A stretch of 64,000 bases of DNA from Rhodanobacter sp. OK091 (GTDB lineage: Bacteria; Pseudomonadota; Gammaproteobacteria; Xanthomonadales; Rhodanobacteraceae): contig NZ_FRCH01000001.1 in the NCBI RefSeq assembly GCF_900142825.1, forward strand, positions 1,302,001 to 1,366,000, given 5' to 3'. Below, piece after piece: positions 16,603 to 25,288 of the stretch. Position numbers and translations under genes: made by a program. The notes below the pieces were generated by a model, which was not told the DNA's origin, did not search any database, and saw only the letters and a list, made by a program, of their open reading frames with translations. Each line of letters begins with the position of its first letter. Within the stretch, counting starts at the first letter, position 1.

Positions 16603-17106
16603 CGCTACCTTGCTCCCCAAATCCTTGTATGCATGCTCCACCCATTGTGGCTACGAGCACGATAGAACTGCGGTGTCTCAAAATCTGCGAACACTGGCCC
16701 TTGCCTCCCCCCTGAAGCTCGCCTGGTGCATGGCTTGCCCAGTTCCGATGAGACTGCTGCGTTTGTAGCCCGTCGCTGCGGAAAGGACAAGCGTAAATGT
16801 GGAACGCCAAGGAACCGTCCTCCCCACTCCGATCGCCATGACCGAGCATCGTTCGGTGAGCAGTGTGATTGGGTACCTCAGAAAAAATTGGCTGCGCCCG
16901 CCTAAATTAGCGATTCCGCCAAACTTGCTTGAACTGGAATAGCGTGGCCATTCGTCACAATGCCGCTGCCTTCAAAAATCCGCTTGGGGGCGATAAGCGA
17001 CCTTCATTCGGACGGTCATTTAGCCGCGCCGGTCAAGTTACGCTGGGGCCCTAGATGCCAACTGTGCTGGCAACGTTTGGCCAACAAACCGGCAACCCGT
17101 GCCTCG
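16603..17106. other. Intergenic stretch between NA37 gene and integrase
   Basis: About 500 bp without a supported gene. Short frames lack ribosome sites. It should hold the leftward promoter of the NA37/membrane-protein pair. I see no strong terminator for the integrase, no tRNA and no repeat. Confidence 0.4.
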
Positions 17107-18372
17107 TCAGGAGCGCCCGATTCCTGTGGCATGTGCTTTTCGAATCGAGTCTTTGACCTTGCGAGAAGCAGCGCCTTTCCTCGTGCTGCGCACCGGGTCA
17201 TTCAAGAGATCCGCCCACTCCTGCATCATCGCCTTGCGCTCATCCATGTACTCAGCATGGTTGTAGCTCGCACGCACCTTGTCGCGTTCGGCGTGCGCCA
17301 GCTGACGCTCGATCACGTCTGAGCGATAGCCCATCTCATTGAGGATGGTCGACGCCGTGGCGCGGAAGCCGTGAGCCGAGAAACCGATGCTGTCCTTGCC
17401 ATTGAATCCCATGCGTTCCAGTGCGCGATTCAAGGTAGTGGCAGTCATGCACTCCTTTGGCCTGCGGTAGTTCGGGAACAACGCATCACGCCCTCCCGTA
17501 TAGGTCTTCAACTCACGCAACAGACTGACCGCCTGCTTCGACAATGGAACGATGTGCGGTTCCCGCATCTTCATGCGCTCTGCGGGAATCCGCCACTCGG
17601 CGTTGTCCAAGTTGAACTCCGACCACTCTGCCTTGCGAAGTTCGACAGTTCGAACAAAGGTAAGCAGCATCAGTCGTAGTGCGATTACGGTTGTGCGATA
17701 CCCGCCGTACTTTCCCAGCGCTTTGGTGAAGTCGACGATCTGACTGCGTGAAAGCGGCTTGTGATGTTCGACCTTCGGGCGATGAATGGCCCCTTTCAAT
17801 GCGGCGGCGGGATCGCCATCGGCGCGCAGCGTGGCAACGGCGTACCTGAAGATGGCCGAAGACCACTGGCGAACCAGCAAGGCAACCGTTTCGGCTCCCC
17901 GCCCTTCGATGCGACGGATGATTTCAAGCAGATGCGCCGCAGTCACGCTGCGAATCGGCAACCTGCCCACATGGGGAAATACATCTGACTCCAGGAACCG
18001 CTCCACCTGACGCAGGTAGTAGGGCGTCCACCCGGGAGACTTCTTGGAAATCCACTCCTTCGCAACGCCTTCGAACGTATTCGCGTTCGCAGCATGGTTC
18101 GATAGCCGTTCGGCCTGCCGGTTGTGTGAAGGATGAATACCTTGCTTGACGAGTGCGCGCGCCTTGCCGTGCTCGGTTCGTGCCTCGGCAAGTCCGATGC
18201 TCGGATACTCACCAATAGCAAAGACGTTCTCCTTGCCAGCGATGCGGTAGCGGAAACGCCAGAGCTTCACGCCCGTCGGACGCACTTCGAGATGGAGGCC
18301 GCCGCCATCCGCTAGCTTGATGGGTTTGGGACCAGGTTTGGTGTTGCGGATCTTGGCGTCAGTCAGCGACAT
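17107..18372 (-). CDS. P4-type tyrosine integrase
   Basis: The 421-residue protein starts MSLTDAKIRNTKPGPKPIKL, the classic arm-binding (DUF4102) N-terminus of P4-type integrases, followed by a core-binding domain and a catalytic domain. Catalytic residues are visible: Arg in LLTFVRTVELRKAEW, His/Arg in SAHGFRATASTILNEMGY, the H in QLAHAERDKVR, and the nucleophile Tyr in ASYNHAEYMDER. A frame opens at 18447, but ATG 18372 gives the family's standard start. The gene runs away from the right boundary into the island, as usual when the attachment site lies just upstream of int. A palindrome sits directly before the start codon. Confidence 0.9.
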   Translation of the reverse strand: MSLTDAKIRNTKPGPKPIKLADGGGLHLEVRPTGVKLWRFRYRIAGKENVFAIGEYPSIGLAEARTEHGKARALVKQGIHPSHNRQAERLSNHAANANTFEGVAKEWISKKSPGWTPYYLRQVERFLESDVFPHVGRLPIRSVTAAHLLEIIRRIEGRGAETVALLVRQWSSAIFRYAVATLRADGDPAAALKGAIHRPKVEHHKPLSRSQIVDFTKALGKYGGYRTTVIALRLMLLTFVRTVELRKAEWSEFNLDNAEWRIPAERMKMREPHIVPLSKQAVSLLRELKTYTGGRDALFPNYRRPKECMTATTLNRALERMGFNGKDSIGFSAHGFRATASTILNEMGYRSDVIERQLAHAERDKVRASYNHAEYMDERKAMMQEWADLLNDPVRSTRKGAASRKVKDSIRKAHATGIGRS

Positions 18373-18375
18373 GGT

Positions 18376-18400
18376 GCGGGTATCGAGCTTCGATACCCGC
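18376..18400. promoter_or_regulatory. Palindrome directly upstream of the integrase start
   Basis: GCGGGTATCGA and its exact complement flank GCT, beginning three bases before the integrase ATG. TACCCGCAA is repeated directly at 18394-18402 and 18406-18414. It could be an operator for AlpA or the integrase itself, an arm-type binding site, or a hairpin that hides the ribosome site. Confidence 0.55.
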
Positions 18401-18414
18401 AACGGTACCCGCAA

Positions 18415-18647
18415 TTTCTCTGGCTTACAACGGATGCTCGCGGACATCTATGGCATAGAAACCCTTGTTTTTAAGGCGTTCTATGCGAATACGTGGACTG
18501 CCGTGGATATGCATGGATGCCGATGCTAGTTGTCGATCATCAGGAGCATGACGGGCCTTGCCGGAATCATGGCGTATCGGCGCCAGGGGTTTCGGCATTA
18601 TAGCCATCCCTTTCCAACGGCCTTGCAGGCACGACGCTGGGGCCGTC
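18415..18647. other. Probable right junction region of the island
   Basis: This stretch has no gene. It joins the integrase promoter side to the 3' end of the FAD-oxidoreductase gene. The attachment site should lie here, but no tRNA 3' end is recognisable, and the left copy of the core repeat is outside the window. Confidence 0.4.
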
Positions 18648-19790
18648 CTATATCTCGCTGCGCCGGCGCGGCGCCAGCATCGCCGCCGACAGTCCAGCGT
18701 CGGCCAGCGGCGAAGGCAATGGCCGGCCCAGCGCCAGGTTGGCGCAGGCTTCGCCCATCGCGGCGCTGGTCTGGATGCCGTAGCCGCCTTGCGCGGCGAC
18801 CCAGAAGAAACCGGGCGCGTCCGGTGCGAAGCCACCGACCAGATCGCCGTCGGCGACGAAGGAGCGCAGGCCGGCCCAGCTTCGGTGCGGCCGACGGATG
18901 GTCATGGTGGTCGCTTCCTCGATCCGATGGATGCCCAGCGCGATGTCGTAGTCCTCCGGCTGCACATCGTGCGGCTCGACCGGATCGGCATTCGCGCAGG
19001 AACCGAGCAACAGGCCGGCATCGGGTTTGAAGTAGTAGCTCTCGTCGAAGCTGGTGATGAACGGCCAGTCTGCCGTGGCAAGGTTTTCCGGTGGCTCGAA
19101 CACGAACGCCGAGCGCCGCTTGGGCGTGATGCCGATCGGCGCCACCCCGGCCAGCGTCGCCACCTGGTCGACCCAGGCGCCGGCGGCATTGAGAAGCAGC
19201 GGCGCGCGAAACGCCTGCACGCCGTCGTCCGCCTGCCAGCCGCCCGTGCCATGGCTGATCGCGCGGATGTCGACGTTCAGGCGTAGCTGGCCGCCACGCG
19301 CGCGCAGCCCGCGCAGGAAGCCTTGATGCAGTTCGTTGACATCGATATCGGAGGCGCCAGGCTCGTGCAGGCCGATCTGCGCCGCCTCCGGTCGAAGCAC
19401 AGGCACCGCCGCCAGCAGCCGGGCTGTGTCATGCAATTCGATGTCGCGGGTGAACGGCGCGATCGCCTCGTACAGCGCCAGCACGTCGTCGACCTGCGCA
19501 GCACGGCCCAGGATGGTGGCGCCGCGCCGCGTGAGGATGGGATGGGCCGCGAAACCCGCTGGCGGCTGCGTCAGGAACGGCCGCGCGGCACGGGTCAGTG
19601 CGCGCACCTGCGGCGAGCCGTAAGTCTCGCTGAACAACGCGGCGGAGCGACCGGTCGAGTGCATGCCGGCATACGCCTCGCGCTCCAGCACCAGCACGCG
19701 CGCATGCGGTGCCATGAAATACGCGACCGAGGCGCCGGCAATGCCGGCACCGATCACGATCGCATCGAAATCGGATACATCCATATTCAT
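18648..19790 (-). CDS. FAD-dependent oxidoreductase (DadA/DAO family)
   Basis: The 380-residue protein has the DAO fold: dinucleotide motif DAIVIGAGIAGASVAYFMA at the N-terminus, VLVLERE as the second strand, and C-terminal GFFWVAAQGGYGIQTS. Family members oxidise D-amino acids, glycine or sarcosine. Its start overlaps the symporter stop (ATGA), and it is the last gene of the leftward cell-wall-peptide operon. A D-amino-acid dehydrogenase role acting on D-Ala or D-Glu from peptidoglycan would fit but is inferred. Length is close to small DAO family members, shorter than E. coli DadA (432). Confidence 0.7.
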   Translation of the reverse strand: MNMDVSDFDAIVIGAGIAGASVAYFMAPHARVLVLEREAYAGMHSTGRSAALFSETYGSPQVRALTRAARPFLTQPPAGFAAHPILTRRGATILGRAAQVDDVLALYEAIAPFTRDIELHDTARLLAAVPVLRPEAAQIGLHEPGASDIDVNELHQGFLRGLRARGGQLRLNVDIRAISHGTGGWQADDGVQAFRAPLLLNAAGAWVDQVATLAGVAPIGITPKRRSAFVFEPPENLATADWPFITSFDESYYFKPDAGLLLGSCANADPVEPHDVQPEDYDIALGIHRIEEATTMTIRRPHRSWAGLRSFVADGDLVGGFAPDAPGFFWVAAQGGYGIQTSAAMGEACANLALGRPLPSPLADAGLSAAMLAPRRRSEI

Positions 19791-21025
19791 GCGGTATCGC
19801 CTTGCGACTGCCGCGCCACCACGCTGGCAGCGGTGAGGTCGGCAGTGACGTTGCCCAGCGTGGCCAGCGCGTCGGGAAGAGTATCGACCGCCAGCATCAG
19901 GCCCAGCGGACTCAACGGCAGGCCCATCGACTGCGCCACCGGCAGGTTGGTCGCGATGAAAGTGACCTGACCCGGCAGGCCGACCGAACCCAGGCTAACC
20001 ACCACCGCCAGCAACGCGCCGGCGACCAGCTGCGCGGTGGACAGGTCGACGCCGTACGCCCAGGCGATGAAGGCCGCCGAGGTCATGTACTGCACCGGGC
20101 TGGTCAGGCGAAACAGCGACACCGCCATCGGCAGCACCAGCGCAGTGACCTGCTGCGGATAGCCGAGCCGGCGATCCGCGCTTTCCAGCATCGCCGGCAG
20201 CGAGGCCAGCGACGATTGCGTGCTGAGCGCCACCACCTGCGCAGGCACCAGCGCGGCGGCGAACCGGCGGATCCGCTCGCCGCCGAACACCATGGCTACC
20301 GGCAACATCATCACGGTAACGGCCAGATACAAAAGGCACTCGACCAGCACATACACGCCCAGCGCACTGAGCATGCCCAACCCCGAGCGCGCGCAAACCG
20401 ACAGGATCAGCGCGAACACGCCCAACGGCGCGGCCCACAGCACCCAGCGCACGATCACGATCATCGCGTCGGCGATCGCCTGGAAGAATTCCATCAGCAG
20501 CGCACGCTGCGCCGGTGCGATCCGGGTCAACGCGAAACCGAGGAACAGGGCGAACACCACCAGCGGCAGCATCGCACTCTGCGCGGCGGCCATGATCGCG
20601 TTGTTCGGCACGATGGCGGTAAGCGCGTCGGCCCAGCTGACCGGGGCCGCCAGCGCGGCCGACGGTACCGCCGCATGGCCGAGTGCCGCGATCAACGCCG
20701 GATTGTGCGGAAACAGCGCGAATACCAGCGGCGCCGCCAGCGCGGCGAACAGGGCGCCGCCGGTCAGCACCACGATGAACACCACGATCGCGCGCCGCGC
20801 GATGCGGCCCGAAGCCGCCGCGTCGGTGGCGGTATTCACGCCAACCACCACCAGCGCCAGCACCAGCGGCACCACGGTCATCTGCAATGCGTTCAACCAC
20901 AGCTTGCCGATCGGCTGCGCCACATTGGCCACCTGCAGCGCCAGCGCCGGATTCCAGCCGACCAGCAGCAGGCCGATCAACGCGCCGGCGGCCAGTCCGG
21001 TAAGCACGCGCGAGGTGGCGCTCAC
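19787..21025 (-). CDS. Dicarboxylate/amino acid:cation symporter (DAACS)
   Basis: The ~412-residue membrane protein belongs to the glutamate/dicarboxylate symporter family (GltP/DctA type). Typical parts are GKLWLNALQMTVVPLVLALV near the N-terminus and the substrate region around GYPQQVTALVLPMAVSLFR and LGSVGLPGQVTFIATN. Multiple hydrophobic helices span the length. GTG 21025 overlaps the stop of the L,D-transpeptidase-like gene (GTGA). In this operon it probably imports glutamate, aspartate or alanine released from wall peptides; specificity is inferred. A frame open to 21208 in the database-style start lies within the neighbour and was rejected. Confidence 0.8.
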   Translation of the reverse strand: MSATSRVLTGLAAGALIGLLLVGWNPALALQVANVAQPIGKLWLNALQMTVVPLVLALVVVGVNTATDAAASGRIARRAIVVFIVVLTGGALFAALAAPLVFALFPHNPALIAALGHAAVPSAALAAPVSWADALTAIVPNNAIMAAAQSAMLPLVVFALFLGFALTRIAPAQRALLMEFFQAIADAMIVIVRWVLWAAPLGVFALILSVCARSGLGMLSALGVYVLVECLLYLAVTVMMLPVAMVFGGERIRRFAAALVPAQVVALSTQSSLASLPAMLESADRRLGYPQQVTALVLPMAVSLFRLTSPVQYMTSAAFIAWAYGVDLSTAQLVAGALLAVVVSLGSVGLPGQVTFIATNLPVAQSMGLPLSPLGLMLAVDTLPDALATLGNVTADLTAASVVARQSQGDTA

Positions 21026-21822
21026 GGTGCGGTGTCCGTCGCGGCGATCGCCGGCAACTGCCAGTCCGTGCGCAAACGCTCGTATTCGCGCTGCGGCAGC
21101 AGTACGAAGATCGGCTCGTCTTCCGGCCGCAGCCAGGCCAGCAACGACTGCATCACCGACGGCGTCATCGCCGTGCAGCCGGCGGTCGAATCCGTCGGCG
21201 ACTTCCACAGGTGCGCGAAGATGCAGCTGCCCGCCTGCGGTTTCGCCTGTGGATTCTGTTCGATCACGAACCCCATGCGGTAGCGCTGGTCACCGTCGAG
21301 GTGCAGGTCGCGCCGCATCGGTTCGGTGGAACCCTTCACCGCGTCGGCGCCGACCACGTTCGCATCGACGATGCGGTTGTAGTGCGCCGCGCCGCTGACG
21401 TCGACGCAGTACTCGGTGGCGTTGAGTGCGAGATACGGCATCGCCGTGTCGACGCTGGCGGCGTAGCCGAAGGTATCGCCGATGCGGAACACACCGGCCG
21501 GGCTGCGGTTGTCGCCTTCATGCTTGACCGGTCCGCCACGCTGCGGCGCGTTCAATCCCAACCCCCAGCCGGCGCCGGTCTTGCCGATCGTGACCGGCGC
21601 GGCCACGCCGGCCGCGACCCAGCCATGCGCGCCGCGCGTAAACGTCCGCAGCACGCCATGGTCGGTGTCCCAGTCGGCGACCGTGACCAGCACCAGCTGG
21701 CGCGATGACTGCCACTGGCTGGTCTCGCTGGCCTTCAGGTCGCGCCCGGCACATCCGGCCAGGGTTGCCAGCGCCAGCGCGAGACCCACGGCGCGTGAAC
21801 GGGAGTAGCGTCGAAAAACCAT
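21022..21822 (-). CDS. L,D-transpeptidase-like (YkuD) lipoprotein
   Basis: The 266-residue protein starts with a lipoprotein signal (LALALATLAGCAG, lipobox LAGC). The C-terminal half has a YkuD-type signature: IFAHLWKSPTDSTAGCTAM, matching the family H...S/TxGC arrangement with Cys as nucleophile. It also shows GGPVKHEGDNRSPAGVFRIG, typical of the COG3786 branch. Such proteins cross-link or trim peptidoglycan in the periplasm. It starts 23 bp after the MurR/RpiR gene and overlaps the symporter gene. Its exact activity (transpeptidase or carboxypeptidase) cannot be told from the sequence. Confidence 0.75.
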   Translation of the reverse strand: MVFRRYSRSRAVGLALALATLAGCAGRDLKASETSQWQSSRQLVLVTVADWDTDHGVLRTFTRGAHGWVAAGVAAPVTIGKTGAGWGLGLNAPQRGGPVKHEGDNRSPAGVFRIGDTFGYAASVDTAMPYLALNATEYCVDVSGAAHYNRIVDANVVGADAVKGSTEPMRRDLHLDGDQRYRMGFVIEQNPQAKPQAGSCIFAHLWKSPTDSTAGCTAMTPSVMQSLLAWLRPEDEPIFVLLPQREYERLRTDWQLPAIAATDTAP

Positions 21823-21845
21823 GCATGCATGCCTGCAAAGTGGGG

Positions 21846-22703
21846 TTACGGCTCCAGCATCAGCTGGATGCGGTCGAGATTGGCCAGCAGCTGTGCGTGG
21901 CGGTCCTCGTGTCCTTCGCACAGCAGCACGAACACGCCGTCCAGCAGATGCTGCAGCGCCGACTGGTACAGCAGCGGCTGGATGTACGGCTGCTCGTCGT
22001 GCGCCGACACCACCAGCGCGATATCGGCCAGCGTGCGCAGCGGGTTGGCGGTATGCCGCGTTACCGTGATCACCTGGCCGCGGCGCTCGCGGAAGTAGCG
22101 GCTGATCTTGCACAGCGCCGGATGGTTGCCATGTTCGGAGAACACCAGCAGCACATCGCCCGGACTTGCCGCCGAAACGTTCGCCGTCATCCGTGCGGTG
22201 TCGAAGTTGTGCACGGCGAGAATGCCCAGCAACGACAGCTTCAGCGCGAAGCCGCGCGCATAGATGTCGTCCTCCCCCAGACCGAAGATGAAGACCTTGC
22301 CGTTCTTGCCGGCCCGGCCGATCGCATCGGCCACGGCCTGGATCGTCTCCGGCGGATTGATCAGCCGGGTCGCCTCCTCGGCCTCGGACTTGCGCCGCCA
22401 GAGGTTGCCGGCGAGTGAAGTGTCGGACTCGCTGGCCCGCGCCGTGGCCAGCTGCGGCGTGTCGCCATTGTCGGCGCGCGCATTCGCCTCGCCGACGGAA
22501 TACTTGAGGTCCGGATAGCCCTTGAAACCCAGCTTCTGGGTGAACTTCACCACGCTGGACTGGCTGATCCCCAGCGCGTTGGCCAGTTGCTGCGAAGAGT
22601 AATCGCGCAGCAGCTGCGCGTTCTCCAGGATGAAGTCGGCAATGCGCCGCTCCACCGCCGACATCTGGTCGCGCTCCGAACGGATTTTGACCAGCGCCGA
22701 CAT
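21846..22703 (-). CDS. MurR/RpiR-family regulator
   Basis: The 285-residue protein has an N-terminal RpiR helix-turn-helix (YSSQQLANALGISQSSVVKFTQKLGFKGY) and a C-terminal SIS domain (GKVFIFGLGEDDIYARGF, DVLLVFSEHGNHPALCK). RpiR members sense phosphorylated or amino sugars; MurR senses MurNAc-6-phosphate. Its ATG overlaps the epimerase stop (TGATG), so it is expressed within the operon it probably controls. The operator may lie in the 164-bp divergent region 26441-26604. The ligand is not known; a muropeptide breakdown product would fit the neighbours. Confidence 0.8.
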   Translation of the reverse strand: MSALVKIRSERDQMSAVERRIADFILENAQLLRDYSSQQLANALGISQSSVVKFTQKLGFKGYPDLKYSVGEANARADNGDTPQLATARASESDTSLAGNLWRRKSEAEEATRLINPPETIQAVADAIGRAGKNGKVFIFGLGEDDIYARGFALKLSLLGILAVHNFDTARMTANVSAASPGDVLLVFSEHGNHPALCKISRYFRERRGQVITVTRHTANPLRTLADIALVVSAHDEQPYIQPLLYQSALQHLLDGVFVLLCEGHEDRHAQLLANLDRIQLMLEP

Positions 22704-23800
22704 CAGGATTCGATCCTCTCCAGCCCGCGGATCTCGCGTATGCCCAGGCCGGGCGCATCCGTCACCGAGATTTCCGATTCGTTGAAGATTACCCCACCGT
22801 CGACCGGATTGAACTGGCACAGCGACGGACCGTCGAGGTCGATCTTGGTGATCACGTTCGACTTGGCCACGGCCACGTGCACCGCCGCCGCCACGCTGAT
22901 GCTGGTCTCCAGCATGCAGCCGATCATGCACTCGACGCCGTGCATGGCCGCGATGTCGGCGATGCGGATCGCGTTGGAGATGCCGCCGGTCTTCATCAGC
23001 TTGATGTTGATGATGTCGGCCGCGCGCAGGCGGATCAGCTCGATCACTTCCATCGGGCCGAACACGCTCTCGTCGGCCATCACCGGCGTGTGCACGCGTT
23101 CGGTGACGTAGCGCATGCCCGCCAGGTCGCGCGCCTTCACCGGCTGCTCGATCAGCTCCAGCTTGATGCCGGCGTCCTCCAGCGTCTGCAGCGCGTACAC
23201 CGCCTGCTTGGCGGTCCAGCCCTGGTTCGCGTCCAGCCGCAGCAGCGCGCGCCCTTCCACCGCCGCGTAGATCGCCTTGACCCGTTCGATGTCGACGCCG
23301 ATGTCCTTGCCGACCTTGATCTTCAGCGACTCGAAGCCGCGCTCCACCGCGGAGACGGAGTCCGCCACCATCTTGTCGATGTAGTCGACGCTGATGGTGA
23401 TGTCGGTGGTGATCACCGGATCGCCGCCGCCGAGCAGTTTATACAGCGGTGCGTTGTAGAGCTGGCCCCACAAGTCGTAGATCGCGATTTCCACCGCCGC
23501 CTTCGCGCTGGTGTTCTTCTCCATCGTGCCCTGGATCAGCTGGGTGAGGTGATTGAGCTCGGCGATATCCTGGCCGATCAGGCGCGGCGAGATGTAATGG
23601 CGGATCGCGTCGATGATCGAGCCGTGGGTATCGCCGGTAATCACTGCCGTGGCCGGCGCTTCGCCGTAACCGACGTGGCCGCTGTCGGTATGCACCATCA
23701 CCACGATGTCCTCGACCGTGTTGACCGTGCGCAGCGCGGTCTTGAACGGCGTCTTCAGCGGCACCCGCAGCATGCCGAACTGGATGTCGGTGATTTTCAT
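22703..23800 (-). CDS. Dipeptide (L-Ala-D/L-Glu type) epimerase, enolase superfamily
   Basis: The ~365-residue protein belongs to the muconate-lactonizing/dipeptide-epimerase branch. Key residues are visible: the catalytic lysine motif KIKVG, metal ligands in LLRLDANQGW, ELIEQP and VMADES, and the second lysine in INIKLMKTGG, plus CMLETSI near the C-terminus. These enzymes epimerise L-Ala-D-Glu from murein tripeptide to L-Ala-L-Glu so that it can be hydrolysed. ATG 23800 has AAGG upstream; a TTG at 23806 is the alternative. It sits between the NlpC/P60 peptidase and the MurR-type regulator, as expected for murein peptide use. Confidence 0.85.
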   Translation of the reverse strand: MKITDIQFGMLRVPLKTPFKTALRTVNTVEDIVVMVHTDSGHVGYGEAPATAVITGDTHGSIIDAIRHYISPRLIGQDIAELNHLTQLIQGTMEKNTSAKAAVEIAIYDLWGQLYNAPLYKLLGGGDPVITTDITISVDYIDKMVADSVSAVERGFESLKIKVGKDIGVDIERVKAIYAAVEGRALLRLDANQGWTAKQAVYALQTLEDAGIKLELIEQPVKARDLAGMRYVTERVHTPVMADESVFGPMEVIELIRLRAADIINIKLMKTGGISNAIRIADIAAMHGVECMIGCMLETSISVAAAVHVAVAKSNVITKIDLDGPSLCQFNPVDGGVIFNESEISVTDAPGLGIREIRGLERIES

Positions 23801-23858
23801 TGGCAAGCCTTCATGGAATCCGTGTCCTTGTTTCTTCTTGATGCAAGCAGCGGCGGGC

Positions 23859-25268
23859 TCAGCGGCGAATGCGCACGATGCTGGTCATGCGGTCGACGAA
23901 CGTCTGGCGGTCGTTGAACAGCATCGGCAGCAGCGGAGTCACCGACACGGCGTTGAGCTTGATGTGCGCGATGCCGCCGTCGCTCTTGCGGTAGCTCATG
24001 CCGCCCACGTCGTGGATCACGTAGGGCTGGGAGCCGATCTGGCCGATCACCATCATCACGTGGCCGGGAATGTAGACCAGGTCGCCCACCTGCAGCTCAT
24101 GCGCTGCCTGGATGCGCGCCTCGCGGCTGTCCTTGTCGGTGAACAGCCGATGCTCCAGCGCCGGGCTGATCGCCTGCTTGCTGGTGTTGCGCGGCATCTG
24201 CACGCCCATGCTGCGGTATACATCGGAAACGAAGCCGCTGCAGTCGCGGCCGTCGTAGGCATGGCCCCAGCCGTAACGCTCACCGAGGAACTTGAACGCC
24301 TGGCGGATGATGTTGGCCGGCGTCAGCGGAAGGTAGTCGCTCGCCGTATCGGTGTTCTTCTGCAGCAGCGCCGGAGTGAACTGCAGCTTGCCGGCGGCAT
24401 CGCGCAGCGGCAGCTGCAACGTGTACGCCGCATACGGCGTCTGTCCGTTGACCGGCTGATCCGCGGGCAGATCGGTCTGCAGCGGCACGCGGGTGCTCAT
24501 GTCCAACTGCAGCTGCGAAACGCCAGGCACCTCGCGCGTGAACACGGTGCGTTCGGTGGCGCCGGTGATCACCCGATACGGCGTCTTGTCGGCATAGCCG
24601 AAGACCTGCGCGGCACTGCCTTCGGCCACGTTCTCCTTCTCGGTCCATGCGGCATAGCGCGGACTCACCACGAACAGCCAATGGCCATCGCGGCTGGCGT
24701 GCACGATCGCCACCGGCACGCCGGGAAACTCGGCGGTTTCCTGGAAGCGGTCGATGTCGGTGTCGCCCTTCGAACTGAATACGCGCAGTCGGGTCGGAAG
24801 CGTACGCAACGACGCGCGCTGCACCACCAGGCCGTAACGCGTGCTCTGCTGCGCGGGAATGTCGGACAGCGCGAGATTGTCGATCAGCGCATCCAGCGTG
24901 GCGGCGGGCACCGGCTTGCCGTCGACGTCGTACAGCTGCCGCGTCGGCCGCTCGGACAGCTGGTCGATCCAGCCGGCCACCTGCTCGCGCATCAAGATCT
25001 TCGGCAGTGCGTGCAGGTCGTGCATCGAGCTGTCGATCTGCAGCAGCTTCGCGTTCTCCGCGTCGATCTGCGCACGATCGAGGATCACGCGATCGGGCTG
25101 CTTCTGCAGGCCGATCCAGTACGCCGGGGTGAGCTGCGCATCGCTCACGCCCATCACGCCCGAAGGCGGGATCGTCAGTGCCGGCGCGACATCACGCGCC
25201 TGCAGCGGCATGGCGGCGAGACCGAGCGTCAGCATACTTGCGGCGAACAGGGGAAAGCGCATCTTCAT
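23859..25268 (-). CDS. NlpC/P60 peptidase with SH3-like domains
   Basis: The 469-residue secreted protein has a signal peptide (FAASMLTLGLAAMPLQA), an N-terminal helical region, two SH3b-like regions in the middle (residues about 150-290), and a C-terminal NlpC/P60 domain with Cys in YDGRDCSGFVSDVYRSMG, His in YIPGHVMMVIGQ and a further His in YVIHDVGG. This layout is that of gamma-D-glutamyl-L-diamino acid endopeptidases of the YkfC type. It would release L-Ala-D-Glu for the downstream epimerase. It lies 20 bp after the DUF819 gene. Confidence 0.85.
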   Translation of the reverse strand: MKMRFPLFAASMLTLGLAAMPLQARDVAPALTIPPSGVMGVSDAQLTPAYWIGLQKQPDRVILDRAQIDAENAKLLQIDSSMHDLHALPKILMREQVAGWIDQLSERPTRQLYDVDGKPVPAATLDALIDNLALSDIPAQQSTRYGLVVQRASLRTLPTRLRVFSSKGDTDIDRFQETAEFPGVPVAIVHASRDGHWLFVVSPRYAAWTEKENVAEGSAAQVFGYADKTPYRVITGATERTVFTREVPGVSQLQLDMSTRVPLQTDLPADQPVNGQTPYAAYTLQLPLRDAAGKLQFTPALLQKNTDTASDYLPLTPANIIRQAFKFLGERYGWGHAYDGRDCSGFVSDVYRSMGVQMPRNTSKQAISPALEHRLFTDKDSREARIQAAHELQVGDLVYIPGHVMMVIGQIGSQPYVIHDVGGMSYRKSDGGIAHIKLNAVSVTPLLPMLFNDRQTFVDRMTSIVRIRR

Positions 25269-25288
25269 GGTCCTTGGTCGAGACTGCA

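Larger units (their letters stand above)
1..18450. mobile_element. Integrative/mobilizable genomic island, left end outside window
   Basis: The stretch holds a MobA/MobL-type relaxase, DUF3987, AlpA-like regulator, RDF-like protein, YqaJ exonuclease, DUF932, RadC and a P4-type tyrosine integrase whose start faces the right boundary. That gene set is typical of integrative mobilizable elements. Cargo genes are Gabija, a serine protease and a NA37/membrane-protein pair. To the right of about 18450 the genes become metabolic and chromosomal. No conjugation (type IV secretion) genes are seen inside the window, so self-transfer cannot be claimed. The right junction is an estimate: no tRNA and no direct repeat to a left end could be seen because the left end is not included. 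Confidence 0.75.

Noticed and set aside
16559-16849. 96-residue minus-strand frame near the NA37 start
   Set aside because: Overlaps the real gene's 5' end in another frame and lacks a ribosome site and family resemblance.
19802-21398. Long plus-strand frames rich in Arg/Gln/His opposite the symporter
   Set aside because: They are shadows of a high-GC gene on the other strand; no ribosome sites, strongly biased composition.
22704-22931. Longer RpiR regulator starting at 22931
   Set aside because: The extension overlaps the epimerase 3' end and has Arg-rich shadow composition; ATG 22703 gives the family N-terminus.
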